The notes: generated by a model from the sequence alone, not told the origin. Positions 1-8,378 are shown, counted from the stretch's first letter. The stretch is DNA of 27,301 bases from Betaproteobacteria bacterium (GCA_003153335.1 PLYG01000482.1:6691-33991); one strand, 5' to 3'. Made by a program: numbers and translations.

Positions 1-117
1 GGAGCATCTCCGAACGGTTGACGCGACGACGGATCAATTCGTTGAGGCACAAAAGGCTGCTCTTGCCGTCGTGATCATTCGTGATCCGGACTGCTCAAAT
101 CTGCGTGATTATTCACA
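1..117 (+). repeat. Outer end of an IS21-like element (GTGATCATTC-type repeat)
   Basis: The first 117 bases contain the sub-repeats GTGATCATTCGTGATC and CTGCTCAAAT, and end in GTGATTATTCACA. The same arrangement recurs at 22253-22345 and 25756-25806. Repeated short motifs inside the end and a terminal CA dinucleotide are typical of IS21-family ends. A reading frame running into the end (residues ISERL, then KRLL, stop at the first GTGATC) is shared with the 22253 copy, so the last residues of a transposition protein may be present. The body of the element would lie left of the window. The family assignment is an inference. Confidence 0.5.
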
Positions 118-277
118 GACACGGAACGAAATTGAATGAACTGCGTCGATGTGGAGTGTCGTCGACTATCGCAACGGAAAGCCAGTGCCGCGAGGTATCG
201 TCGTGGTACCGGCACGTGGCAAAGATGGCGATGGCGGGGTATCGGCGGCCGGGACGCGGCCGGCGCGAATCGTCCGG

Positions 278-1300
278 ATGGGTTCGCTGAACGTGTCCGC
301 AACGCTACCTTTCAGCGCGACCGTACAGAAGGCGCTTCCGCGACGACCGGAGCGGCACGTCATCCGGGCCGCAACATTTTTGTCGCTGGTTTTTCATGTG
401 GCGATGCTTTGGACCCTTCTGACGCAACTTCCCCATCCCGCACCGGACGAGGCCGGGCAAGGCGAGGCGCGTCCCCCACTTTTAGCACGGCTGGCGCCGG
501 TCCCCGCGCCGACGCCGACGGCCCCACCCGCGCCACCACCGTCTCCGGCGCAGGTTGCGTCACAACGGGCCGTGCGGCGGACACCCCCGGCTGCTCCGCC
601 GATCATGCAGCAGACATCACCGCCTGCGCCAGAAGTGACGTCGGCCCCGACACCGCCCATCATCCTGACCGACCCGCTGCTTGCGCAATCGCCCCCGCCA
701 CTCATGGCGCCGAACCCGCTGGCAGAGCCGCCACTGCCGCCGGCTCAATCATCGGCCCCGCCGCCCGTGGCCGCAACGCACATGCGACCCGCGCCGGCAG
801 CCGATCTCTCGACATACATTGAAATGCAACGCCGCGCGATGGGCGCCCCGATCTTGAACGCGAGCCGGGACAGCGGGCCGGGCTCGTCTTCGGCGGAGAT
901 CGAAAATCAGCGGCGCGACCGCATCATTGCGAGCAACTTGGCCGCGGCCCAGCCACCAGCCTTCGGCTACGACCCGCGGTCAGGCGGTGGAATTTTTCGG
1001 TTGACGCAATTGGGGTCCGATGACGCCGAGTTCTGGTTTACAGGATTCAACAAAGACTTCGGCCGCAAGGTGAAGCAGCTCATCGAGGTTCGCAAAGGCA
1101 GCTACAACGACATTCGCATTGCTGTAGTGCGCAGGATGATCGAGATCGTCCGGGACGAAGTGCAGGGCGATTTTAGCTGGCGATCGCATCGGCTGGGGCA
1201 CGATGTCTGGATGTCCGCGCGTCCTGCCGACGATCAGGCACTGCAGGACTTCTTGATGCTCGAGTTATTTTCCGATTCGACCGAAGTGCCGCGCCACTGA
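278..1300 (+). CDS. TonB-like proline-rich single-pass membrane protein
   Basis: A predicted 340-residue inner-membrane protein. From the ATG at 278 there is a short basic cytoplasmic N-terminus (PRRPERHVIR), one hydrophobic segment at about residues 30-50 (FLSLVFHVAMLWTLL), a long Pro/Ala-rich stretch at about 55-190 able to span the periplasm, and a C-terminal globular part at about 230-340 with alternating charged and hydrophobic residues. This topology is that of TonB/TolA energy transducers, but I do not see the canonical TonB C-terminal motif, so the partner is unknown. The frame is open back to 149; I chose 278 because it places the basic stretch and membrane segment at the N-terminus, although no strong ribosome binding site is visible. 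No ExbB/ExbD or receptor gene lies nearby. It sits 160 bases inside an IS end, so its original upstream context may be lost. Confidence 0.6.
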   Translation: MGSLNVSATLPFSATVQKALPRRPERHVIRAATFLSLVFHVAMLWTLLTQLPHPAPDEAGQGEARPPLLARLAPVPAPTPTAPPAPPPSPAQVASQRAVRRTPPAAPPIMQQTSPPAPEVTSAPTPPIILTDPLLAQSPPPLMAPNPLAEPPLPPAQSSAPPPVAATHMRPAPAADLSTYIEMQRRAMGAPILNASRDSGPGSSSAEIENQRRDRIIASNLAAAQPPAFGYDPRSGGGIFRLTQLGSDDAEFWFTGFNKDFGRKVKQLIEVRKGSYNDIRIAVVRRMIEIVRDEVQGDFSWRSHRLGHDVWMSARPADDQALQDFLMLELFSDSTEVPRH

Positions 1301-1409
1301 TCCGATAGTGACCAGCGTGTTCCGGTCGCCCAAGGAAAGGAGGAAAAGGGATCGGTACACATTGCTCCGCCAACGAGCACACTCACACTTCATATCTTCT
1401 ACTGGCGGT

Positions 1410-1475
1410 TGTTGGCGCCGGCGAGAATTTGACCCAGGCTGCCGGGATTCGTTGACCCACCTGCATGGTTGGGAA
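1410..1475 (+). repeat. IS21-like terminal repeat (TTGACCCA type), remnant
   Basis: Starts TGTTGGCGCC and carries two spaced copies of TTGACCCA (TTTGACCCAGGC and GTTGACCCACC). The same block is found at the right edge of the window (27237-27301), and related TTGACCCA pairs are at 6453-6510 and 8511-8545. A 5'-TG terminus with internal direct repeats is the usual layout of an IS21-family end. No transposase follows it here, so it is an orphan end. The rest of 1301-1621 shows nothing I can name. Confidence 0.5.
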
Positions 1476-1621
1476 ACGATTGTCCGCTGCGGGCCTTCAG
1501 AGGTTGAGCGTGGGGCAATTCAAATCGGCAGGCTGGATCAGATTCAAGTCAGCACCAAGAGCGGGTCTGTCCAGAGTCAGCGCCAGGGGCAATTTCGGGG
1601 CGGTACCAGCAAGGTAATGAC

Positions 1622-1837
1622 CTACAGTTGATCCAGTTCCTCAGACTCCAAGTGACGGACAAAATCGTTCACACCGTCAGGTTCAGACGCATCCTCGTAT
1701 GAAAAATCGACATCCAGGATTGGAACGTGAGCGTGTGGAAAGTAGGATTTTTCTTCTGCGCCAACCCGCAGGCGATCGGTCGCATATCTGCCTCTGTAGG
1801 CCATTGAACTGTCCAGTGTGAAATTTTGCAGCTCCAT
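1622..1837 (-). CDS. Small hypothetical protein (71 aa)
   Basis: A 71-residue acidic protein of unknown function. It is supported by a strong ribosome binding site, AAGGAGA, five bases before the ATG at 1837, and by protein-like composition with many Asp/Glu in the second half (DVDFSYEDASEPDG, ending ESEELDQL). It has no membrane segment, signal peptide or cysteine cluster. It is isolated, with IS debris on its downstream side. I do not recognise a family. It could be a truncated remnant whose downstream partner was lost, but the start region looks intact. Confidence 0.45.
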   Translation of the reverse strand: MELQNFTLDSSMAYRGRYATDRLRVGAEEKSYFPHAHVPILDVDFSYEDASEPDGVNDFVRHLESEELDQL

Positions 1838-2262
1838 CGCGGTCTCCTTGGAAGTGATGCAGTGGGATGCAGTGTGCAGCCAACTAAACCGTGATCCGCA
1901 CTCGATCCGATCCCACGCCGATAATCTTCTTGCTCGTGAAAAACTTCTGTACGCTGGTGCACATAGATCGCAAATAGGGGCTCCGACGATTCACAACTGA
2001 CCGGTTACTTCACTTTCTATAATACGCATCGCCCTCGCTCATCGCTCGGCGGAATGACGCCGGACACGGCATACTTCGGAAAGCTGAAGACCAAAACCGC
2101 CGCATGATATTGAAGCACGATATCCAGTAACGCGAGACAACGGTAAATCTGCAACCGCAGGAACTTCATTTAAGAAACCGGGAATACTGTCCTAGCAAAT
2201 GGGGCCACCTCTGATCGCTAGTGACTCTCATAGCGCTAGACGCAGCATAGGAGACACGAATA
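1838..2262. other. Intergenic region with an isolated -10-like hexamer
   Basis: No convincing gene. A perfect TATAAT lies at 2018-2023, without a well-spaced -35 (TTCACA at 1990-1995 would give a 22-base spacer), about 240 bases before the flavoenzyme start at 2263. It could be the promoter for that gene with a long leader, or chance. Immediately before 2263 the sequence AGGAGA supplies a ribosome binding site. Confidence 0.25.
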
Positions 2263-4356
2263 ATGGGTAAGTCAGGGAACTATCGAAAACTACTTGAGCC
2301 CTTTCAGCTTAAGCACCTGACCCTCAACAACCGGATGGTGAAGGCTCCCTATACGTCCACCAACTCCGACGAGCGAGGCTATATCCTCGATTCGGCCGTC
2401 TACCACTACGACGCGGTGGCTAGAGGGGGTGTGGGTCTCTTCATCACCGAGTCGGTAGCCGTGGATCCCATGGGCATTAGCGGGTCCCCACGAATGGCCA
2501 TCTGGGACGATAGCTATATTCCAGGACAAAAGAGCCTGGCCGAAGTGGTCCATAAGCACGGCACCCCCATCCTCATGCAGATCCACCACGCAGGGCCGTC
2601 GTATTCGACCGGGGTTTATGGATCCTGGTCGACAGCCGAGGTCGAGCGTCTTGGCCCCAGGGCCGCCTCGTCGCTCGCCAAGGAACAACTGCCGGGGCCC
2701 AGGCCCAACCTGCCTGGGGGACTGATGGTCGCGGAGATCGAAGATCTAGTCCGGAAGTTCACAAGAGCAGCCGAGCGTGCGGGCGAGGCGGGATTCGATG
2801 GGGTGGAACTTCACTTTGGCGGTGGCTATCTGATGAACAGCTTCTTTTCCCGGGCGTGGAACAAGCGTACCGACGAGTACGGGGGGACCCTCGAGAGTCG
2901 GGCTCGCTTTGCGACCGAGATCGTCTGCAGCGTGCGCGACCGCCTGGGGGAGAAATTCATCATCGGCGCGCGCATCAACGGTGCGGAATTCGGCGCCGAG
3001 CATGGCGATGGGCTTACTTACGAGGAGAGTCGACAAATCGGCCGAATCCTGGAGAAAGCCGGTGTCGATCTGCTGCAGGTCAAGGACTACGGCTACAACC
3101 ACTTTGAATGGGTGCACTTCCCGGAGCAGGGCCTCTACCCGGAGGTTCCTAAAGGCACCGAGAAATTCGCCGAGGCGGTGCGACGCGGCGAACCTAATGT
3201 TGCGGCCGCGGAGTCGGTCAAGAAGGCCGTCTCGATACCGGTGATAACGGTCGGCGGACTCAGCTTCGATAGTGCCGAGCGAGTGCTGCGACAAGGGCGG
3301 GCCGATCTCGTCGCGTTCGCCCGTGCCTTGATCGCGGACCCCGATGCGCCCAACAAGCTGCGGGACGGCCGGGTGAAGGATATCCGCCCCTGCACCCACT
3401 GCATGACATGTGTTGATGCTCTAATTCGTTCCGAGCACGAACGCTGTCGGGTGAACGCGGCATTTGCCAAAGAAAAGGAACTGCAGATCGTTCCGGCGGC
3501 CAAGAAAAAGAAGGTGCTCGTCGTTGGCGGCGGGCCTTCAGGGATGGAAGCGGCTCGGGTGGCGGCTCTTCGCGGTCATGCGGTCTCTGTGTACGAGCGC
3601 CACGCTGGCCTGGGCGGACTGGTTCCTCTGGCCTCTCTTATCAAGAGCGCCGAGATCGAGGATCTGCCTGGTTTCATCGCTTACCTCGAGCGCCAGTTGG
3701 ACGCGCTCGGCGTGCAGGTGAAGCGGGGTCACGCAGTAGATGCGAAGCTCGTGCGCGAGTTGGCGCCCGATGTGGTCGTGGTAGCCACCGGCTCTAAGCT
3801 GAGGGTGCCTGATATACCGGGGATCGAGAGCAAAAACGTGCTCACCAACTCCGCTCTGCAAGCTAAGGTGAAACTCCCCATGCGGTTCCTGGGCCCATCC
3901 TTCCTTGACTGGGCCACGAAGCTCTGGCTACCCGTTGGCAAGCGCGTGGTGCTCATCGGCGGGCTCATGCAGGGAGTCGAACTGGCGGAGTTCCTGGTCA
4001 AGCGGGGCCGCCGGGTGGTCGTGACCGATACCTCTGATCAGCTGGGCACCGGCCTGCTGGAGATCCATCGCATGCGCCTGCTCGGCTGGCTACAAGAGAA
4101 AGGCTCTACGCTTCTGGACGGGGTCACCTACGAGAAGATCACCGATGAAGGGGTGAGCCTGACTACCAAGGAAGGCCAGAGACGCTTCTTCGAAGCCGAC
4201 ACCGTCGTTGTGCTGTCGGTGCGGGAGGCAGATGACTCGCTGTATGAGGAGCTTAAGGGATTGGTTGCGGAGGTACATGTCATAGGCGACTGCAACGAGC
4301 CAGGTATGATTGTCGATGCCGTGGAGGGCGGCTACCGAGCGGCGTGCGCCATCTAG
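2263..4356 (+). CDS. NADH:flavin oxidoreductase, 2,4-dienoyl-CoA reductase-like (FMN/4Fe-4S/FAD)
   Basis: A 697-residue soluble flavo-iron-sulfur reductase of the old yellow enzyme/2,4-dienoyl-CoA reductase/trimethylamine dehydrogenase group, moving electrons from NAD(P)H through FAD and a cluster to FMN to reduce or oxidise an enone or enoyl substrate. Residues about 8-360 form the FMN TIM barrel, with the signature around GYLMNSF (Tyr189) followed by NKRTDEYGG. Cys377, Cys380, Cys383 and Cys395 are the cluster ligands; the spacing is C-x2-C-x2-C-x11-C, one residue shorter between the second and third Cys than the x3 I expect in this family. GGGPSG (422-427) starts the FAD fold, GGLMQG (566-571) is the NAD(P) loop, and GDCNEPG with GGYRAA closes the FAD domain. 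Length is normal and AGGAGA precedes the ATG. The stop lies against a truncated TctC receptor gene, so it may once have sat in a catabolic operon. Its substrate cannot be told from sequence. Confidence 0.9.
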   Translation: MGKSGNYRKLLEPFQLKHLTLNNRMVKAPYTSTNSDERGYILDSAVYHYDAVARGGVGLFITESVAVDPMGISGSPRMAIWDDSYIPGQKSLAEVVHKHGTPILMQIHHAGPSYSTGVYGSWSTAEVERLGPRAASSLAKEQLPGPRPNLPGGLMVAEIEDLVRKFTRAAERAGEAGFDGVELHFGGGYLMNSFFSRAWNKRTDEYGGTLESRARFATEIVCSVRDRLGEKFIIGARINGAEFGAEHGDGLTYEESRQIGRILEKAGVDLLQVKDYGYNHFEWVHFPEQGLYPEVPKGTEKFAEAVRRGEPNVAAAESVKKAVSIPVITVGGLSFDSAERVLRQGRADLVAFARALIADPDAPNKLRDGRVKDIRPCTHCMTCVDALIRSEHERCRVNAAFAKEKELQIVPAAKKKKVLVVGGGPSGMEAARVAALRGHAVSVYERHAGLGGLVPLASLIKSAEIEDLPGFIAYLERQLDALGVQVKRGHAVDAKLVRELAPDVVVVATGSKLRVPDIPGIESKNVLTNSALQAKVKLPMRFLGPSFLDWATKLWLPVGKRVVLIGGLMQGVELAEFLVKRGRRVVVTDTSDQLGTGLLEIHRMRLLGWLQEKGSTLLDGVTYEKITDEGVSLTTKEGQRRFFEADTVVVLSVREADDSLYEELKGLVAEVHVIGDCNEPGMIVDAVEGGYRAACAI

Positions 4357-4928
4357 CGGCAAATAATTTGAAGGAGCTCATTGCTCTGGCAAAATCCAAG
4401 CCGGGACAACTTACCTACGCTTCGTCGGCCGCCGGCAGTACGACCCATCTGGCAGCTGAGCTGTTCGACATGATGACTGGCGTGAAAATGCTGCACGTCC
4501 CTTACAAAGGAGCCGGTCCGGCCATCACCGATCTCCTCGGCGGGCACGTCCATCTCTTTTTCGCATCCCCGATTAGCGTCGTCCCCCTCATCAAGAGCGG
4601 CCAACTCAAAGCGCTCGCCATTACCGGCGATACCCGCTTGCCGGCTCTGCCCCAGGTGCCCTCCTTTACCGAGGCCGGTCTGCCGGGTTTGGATGTCAAA
4701 ACGTGGTTGGGCGTCCTCGCGCCGGCCGGCACACCAGAAGCTATCATCGCCAGACTGTCGAGCGAGTTCGCCAAGATCCTGGTCATGCCCGATGTAAAGG
4801 AAACCCTGACCAGTCAGGGACTCGACCCCTTTATCTCCACGCCCGACCAGTTCGCGGCGCTGATGAAAGCGGACATGGCCAGGTTCGGAAAAGTGATCAA
4901 GGCCGCCAACATCCGGCTCGAGGAGTAA
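4344..4928 (+). pseudogene. TctC/Bug-family solute receptor, 5'-truncated
   Basis: This frame encodes the C-terminal two thirds of a tripartite tricarboxylate transporter receptor (Bug/TctC family, periplasmic capture of carboxylates). It starts in the middle of the fold at LKELIALAKSKPGQLTYASS and runs through HVPYKGAGPAITDLLGG, LGVLAPAGTPEAI and the usual C-terminus. Compared with the intact 324-residue paralogue at 24734-25708, about 130 N-terminal residues including the signal peptide are missing. The frame opens only with a GTG inside the end of the flavoenzyme gene and has no ribosome binding site, so no exported product is expected. The join at about 4353 is sharp and shows no IS sequence, consistent with a deletion. 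Confidence 0.8.
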
Positions 4929-5414
4929 TGCACTTCTCGCCGGATCGGAATCAATCGGAGTTAATACGTAGGTGACCGACAGTCTCAGTTCCCAAACGTT
5001 CGCAGTTTTGACCGGGTCCTTGAGCCGACCAAGGCTCGAACGGTCGTAAGCACTCGGTCCATTAGACCTCCCGCCCTGACCCGTCGCATATTTTAGCGCT
5101 CTCCTGCAAGGGGCGTGGCGTGTGCCTGCGCATGGCGGATTCCTGCTCAAGCGGCGATTGGCGTCTGGAAAAGCCCTCGGCAATGCCGCCGATCGAGGCG
5201 TTACGCCAGCTTGCGCGCAGTTCTCGTCGAAGCGCCGATAAGTAAGGTAACACCATAGGGATCGCATGTGGATTTCGCGGTCCTTCTCTTTCTTCCCCTC
5301 GTTGGCGGGTACATTTAAATCGGTAGCAGTCCTGCCCCTCATGAGTTGCGCACTGACACACATGACTGTCACCGGGCTTCGGATGCGCCGGGATTCGAAT
5401 GGCCTTGTCGGTCG
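4929..5414. other. Intergenic region with IS-derived repeat, no gene seen
   Basis: Between the TctC relic and phnX there is no frame with protein-like composition and a start signal. It contains one copy of the transposase-tail repeat at 5128-5215. A TTGACCGGGTCCTTG block at about 5014 resembles one near 23108, which may be another small dispersed remnant. Confidence 0.4.
5128..5215 (-). repeat. Transposase C-terminus repeat, copy 1
   Basis: One of four decayed copies (with about 8379, 16062 and 18742). On the minus strand all four keep a reading frame ending in residues close to CRGLFQTPIAA followed by TGA (here at 5147-5149), then a common tail next to CGCCATGC. Conservation of a stop and frame across copies points to the 3' end of a transposase or other IS gene, probably IS21-like given the TTGACCCA ends beside two copies. 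The protein family is not identified. Confidence 0.5.
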
Positions 5415-6245
5415 TCAGGGGCGTTCACCGCGCGCCATGCGCTCCTCGATTGCGTCGAGGCAGGGCATCACGTCGGCGATGCTGTCGACCACATAGTGGC
5501 CACCAGCCTGCAGCATCCGCGTGTAGGCGCGATTGCGTCGCCGCTCGAGTTCGGACGGTTCAAGCTTGCGCATTTCGTCGAGAGGCAGGCCGATTTCGTT
5601 GCCCGAGAGCGCGAGCCCGATCGTCCACATCCCGGCGTTTAGCCCCTCCTCGATGCCGGGCACCGTGTCGTCGATCTTGACGCAGGCCGCCACCGGCGAG
5701 ACTTGGAGGTTGATGACGTTCTGCAGGCACATGTACGGGTAGGGACGGCCTGCTGGCACGTCGCTCGCGCAGACCGTGGAGTCCGGCTCGTAGCCCTGTC
5801 GCTTGGCATCGCGCATGTTGATGTCCATCATCTCGCGCAGGTAGCCGGTGGTCGATCCGATCTTCATGCCGCGGCGGCGCATCGCGGCCACAGCCTCAAG
5901 CGCCCCGGGGATCATCGCGGAGTACTGGGACAGGCAGTCGAGCTGCAGCGGCACGAAATCGGCAAACATCCGGTCGACGTCGGCCTCGGCCGGAAGCTTG
6001 CCGTGCTTCTCCTGCCAGCGGCTGCGCACCGTATCGAGCTGGCCGATCTTCTGGATGTGGACGCGCTTGTGCGCCCCCATCGGGGCGCGCGCTTCCTCCA
6101 TCGTGATCGGCACCCCCTGGCGCCTGTAGACCTCAATGAACACAACGGCGGGCGCCATGCACCCGTAGTCCATGGTGGTTCCGGCCCAGTCGAGCAGCAC
6201 GGCCTGGATCTTTCCGCAGTATCGCCTCTGGTAAGTAAAGGTCAT
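5415..6245 (-). CDS. phnX: Phosphonoacetaldehyde hydrolase (phosphonatase)
   Basis: A 276-residue HAD-superfamily enzyme that cleaves the C-P bond of phosphonoacetaldehyde to acetaldehyde and phosphate, the second step of 2-aminoethylphosphonate breakdown. The N-terminal loop LLDWAGTTMDYG carries nucleophile Asp19. The cap-domain lysine that forms the Schiff base is Lys60 in PMGAHKRVHI. STTGYLREMM and VPAGRPYPYM are further phosphonatase signatures, and KIDDTVPGIEEG supplies the acidic residues of the last HAD motif. The frame opens upstream at 6269, but AGAAGGAGT lies a few bases before the ATG at 6245, so that start is preferred. The usual partner, 2-aminoethylphosphonate transaminase (phnW), is not in the window. 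Downstream is IS debris and upstream another IS end, so the gene is stranded but looks intact. Confidence 0.92.
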   Translation of the reverse strand: MTFTYQRRYCGKIQAVLLDWAGTTMDYGCMAPAVVFIEVYRRQGVPITMEEARAPMGAHKRVHIQKIGQLDTVRSRWQEKHGKLPAEADVDRMFADFVPLQLDCLSQYSAMIPGALEAVAAMRRRGMKIGSTTGYLREMMDINMRDAKRQGYEPDSTVCASDVPAGRPYPYMCLQNVINLQVSPVAACVKIDDTVPGIEEGLNAGMWTIGLALSGNEIGLPLDEMRKLEPSELERRRNRAYTRMLQAGGHYVVDSIADVMPCLDAIEERMARGERP

Positions 6246-6452
6246 GCCTACTCCTTCTGGTTGTCGCACAGGGGGGGTGGTCCGGACGGGGCCGATCCCT
6301 CGAACTGCCCATTCTAATCCTTCGGGTTGTCACGCTGGAGGGGCAGGCAACCGCCAGTTGCAGCATCAGCGATTCGCATCCGCGAACCAGTGCTTATCCT
6401 CGTTCGCGACATGCGTGGGAACGAGGTCAGAAATGAGAAACGAGGCTAATTT

Positions 6453-6606
6453 GTTGACACCGACGCCTTCTTGACCCATCCGCCGCGACTTCGTTGACCC
6501 ACCCCGCCAGGGACCTCGCAAACCGTAGTTGCGGGGGACATTGCAGCGACCTGAGATAGGCCAGTCCAGGTGCGGTGCCGGGGTCTTTTTGCCGGCCTAC
6601 CAGCGG
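6453..6606 (+). repeat. IS21-like end and flanking dispersed repeat
   Basis: Begins TTGTTGACACC, followed by TTGACCCATCC and GTTGACCCACC at about 20-base spacing, then a stretch (GGGACCTCGCAAACC, GGGACATTGCA, CTGAGATAGGCCAGTCC, GCGGTGCCGGGG) that recurs in diverged form at 8546-8620 and 16285-16360. The spaced TTGACCCA units and TG terminus suggest an IS21-family end. The preceding 6246-6452 carries a duplicated TCCTTCNGGTTGTC motif at 6249 and 6318 and no gene. Confidence 0.5.
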
Positions 6607-7085
6607 TTAATTGCAATCAACCCGCTCAACGTTGGTGGAGCCCATCACCGTCACGCCTTTGTTTTCGGAGTTGTTGCCCATCACAGTTGTCTCGTCCGAG
6701 GTCGAGGCCAAGTGAGCCTTGCAGTGCGCGCGGATGTTCACCCCCCCATGACATTGACCGTCGTTCGCAGGCAATACCATCCATTGGGGTTCAACAATTC
6801 AATGACGGTTCCACCCATCACATTGACACCCGGGTTGACCAGTACCAGAGAAGGAGAATTTGTGGTCTCAGTATCGCTTGTGTTTTTGCCAATTCCAAAC
6901 ACCTTTACAGATGTCTGCAAGGTCTTGAACTGCGGGTTATTCCCGAACGGATGCGTGCCCCAGGCCTTCAGGCAGGCAGCAATGGAACTGTCAACTTCTT
7001 GAGCCGAGACAACCATCGGGGCGAGCAACACCAGGCAAAAAACCAAAAGAGTCACGATAGGGATAGTCTTTTTCGATGATTTCAT
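6607..7085 (-). pseudogene. Exported VMG-repeat protein, frameshifted in a G7 run
   Basis: The start at 7085 has AGGAAAGAGA upstream and gives a signal peptide (MKSSKKTIPIV, hydrophobic core, cleavage near VVSAQ). The mature part has AACLKAWGTHPFGNN, then VNVMGG units at two places. The frame as read stops at 6738, directly after the second VNVMGG, where the minus strand has seven G (plus-strand C at 6741-6747). Adding one G continues the protein for 43 residues with further TVMGNN and VTVMGS units, Cys residues (AHCKAHL, VERVDCN) and a stop at 6607-6609. The restored length is about 159 aa. The repeated short beta-strand/VMGG pattern suggests a small beta-helical or beta-roll secreted protein with paired cysteines. 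Function unknown. It may be a pseudogene, a phase-variable gene or a sequencing error. Confidence 0.7.
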
Positions 7086-7295
7086 TTTGAAGTCTCTTTC
7101 CTGTATTGGCTGAAACACTGATGAAACACGCTTCTGGACCGGGAGTGCATTATATGCGCATGGAGCATCGCACCTGTAAAACATCACCTGCAATTGAGCA
7201 GTTTTAAGTACGATTTATCGAGCTGAGCGGAGCAGCCTCCTGTCGTTCAAAGAATCAATATGTCGATTTCTTGATCCATTCGGAAGGGCTCCCGC

Positions 7296-7335
7296 CGGGG
7301 TGATCTTCGCCGCTCAATTTCGCTTGATTACACAC
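7296..7335 (-). repeat. Short IS remnant matching 22195-22245
   Basis: The block CAATTTCGCTTGATTACACA, with the preceding TGATCTTCGCCG, matches the reverse complement of part of the IS end at 22195-22245 with a few differences. It is a small orphan piece lying between the VMG-repeat gene and the PheC-like gene. Confidence 0.4.
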
Positions 7336-7373
7336 AGCCGCCCGGGCCAGCCCCCTTCCGGCCCTCCGGACGG

Positions 7374-7379
7374 TATAAT
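7374..7379 (+). promoter_or_regulatory. Possible -10 element for the PheC-like gene
   Basis: A perfect TATAAT lies 59 bases before the start at 7438. No good -35 hexamer is seen at 16-18 bases upstream, so this is a tentative, possibly activator-dependent promoter. Confidence 0.35.
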
Positions 7380-7437
7380 TTCCTGACACGTCGCCTTCGA
7401 TGGCGGACATCGACAAATTTTTGAGGGAGGATACCGC

Positions 7438-8220
7438 ATGCTTCACAGACTCATTGGTCTCGGTCCGGTTCTCGCCTGCGTGCTGTCGGCGTCGCTGGCG
7501 CTCGCGCAGATGCCGTCGGGCTCCAGACTCGACGACGTCATCAAGAGTGGCAAGCTGCGCGTCTGCACCCCGGGCGATTACAAGCCCTTCAGCTTCCAGC
7601 GGCCAGACGGCAGCTACGAAGGCCTCGACATCGATCTGGTCCAATCCGCCGCGAAAGCGCTCGGCGTCGAAGTCATGATGGTCAAGAGTGCGTGGCCCAC
7701 TCTGATGAAGGACTTCGTCGAGAAGTGTGACGTCGCGGTCGGCGGAATCTCGGTCACAACGGATCGGCAGAAGACAGCGTTTTTCACCACCGCCTACATG
7801 GTCAACGGCAAGGCTCCGATCACGAAATGTGAGAATGTCGCGAAGTTCCAGACGGTCAATGACATCGATAAGCCGACTGTGACAGTGATCGAGAATCCGG
7901 GCGGCAGCAACGAACGCTTCGCACGTGCTACGTTCAAGCAGGCGAAGATCGTGATCTTCCCCGACAACGTCATCATTTTCGACGAAATCCTGAAGGGCAA
8001 CGCCGACGTGATGATCTCGGAGTCCGTGGAGACGATTGTCCAGCAAAAGCTACGGCCGGGACTGTGCGCCGTCAATCCGGACAAGCCGCTGCAATATGGC
8101 GAGATGGCGTGGCTGCTCCCCCGCGGCGATGCGGCAATGAAGGGCTGGATGGATACCTGGCTACATCTCGCCAAGGCTTCCGGCGACTACGACCGGGCTG
8201 CCGGACGCTGGCTGCGCTGA
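7438..8220 (+). CDS. Periplasmic PheC-like cyclohexadienyl dehydratase / amino-acid-type binding protein
   Basis: A 260-residue periplasmic protein of the family 3 solute-binding fold. A signal peptide ends near residue 23 (ASLALAQ). The features LRVCTPGDYKPFSFQ, GLDIDLVQSAAKALG, CDVAVGGISVTTDRQKTAFF, VIENPGGSNERFARA and NADVMISE follow the pattern of Pseudomonas PheC, a secreted dehydratase converting prephenate/arogenate to phenylpyruvate/phenylalanine and related to binding proteins. The ENPGGSNERFA stretch and the cysteines near CENVAKFQT and GLCAVNPDKP are PheC-like rather than typical of transport receptors. GGGAGG precedes the ATG. No ABC permease or ATPase follows, which favours an enzyme or orphan sensor over a transporter subunit. 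The exact activity is an inference. Confidence 0.75.
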   Translation: MLHRLIGLGPVLACVLSASLALAQMPSGSRLDDVIKSGKLRVCTPGDYKPFSFQRPDGSYEGLDIDLVQSAAKALGVEVMMVKSAWPTLMKDFVEKCDVAVGGISVTTDRQKTAFFTTAYMVNGKAPITKCENVAKFQTVNDIDKPTVTVIENPGGSNERFARATFKQAKIVIFPDNVIIFDEILKGNADVMISESVETIVQQKLRPGLCAVNPDKPLQYGEMAWLLPRGDAAMKGWMDTWLHLAKASGDYDRAAGRWLR

Positions 8221-8378
8221 ACCCGATCCCCGAGGAGGCCTGCCACCGCTATTTCGCCCGGGGGTCGAATCTGTCCAGTCAGTTTCAAGTGGCCGCTTCC
8301 AGCGCACAATCACGCGTATTGCCTTTTGCGTAGACGACGCGGCATGAGGTGATTGCAGCGCTCAGTTGCAGTCAACCT

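Noticed and set aside
136..822. 228-residue plus-strand frame overlapping the TonB-like gene
   Set aside because: Composition is Ala/Arg/Thr-rich without structure, while the overlapping frame has a membrane anchor and ordered C-terminus.
1308..1631. 107-residue plus-strand frame
   Set aside because: It runs through an IS-end repeat and has no ribosome binding site or protein-like pattern.
4353..5372. Long 339-residue frame on the minus strand
   Set aside because: It lies opposite the TctC relic and an IS repeat, has no ribosome binding site or recognisable motif, and is a shadow frame in GC-rich DNA.
5370..5410. GGGATTCGAAT suggesting a tRNA T-loop on the minus strand
   Set aside because: The flanking bases do not pair as a T-stem and no acceptor strand is found.
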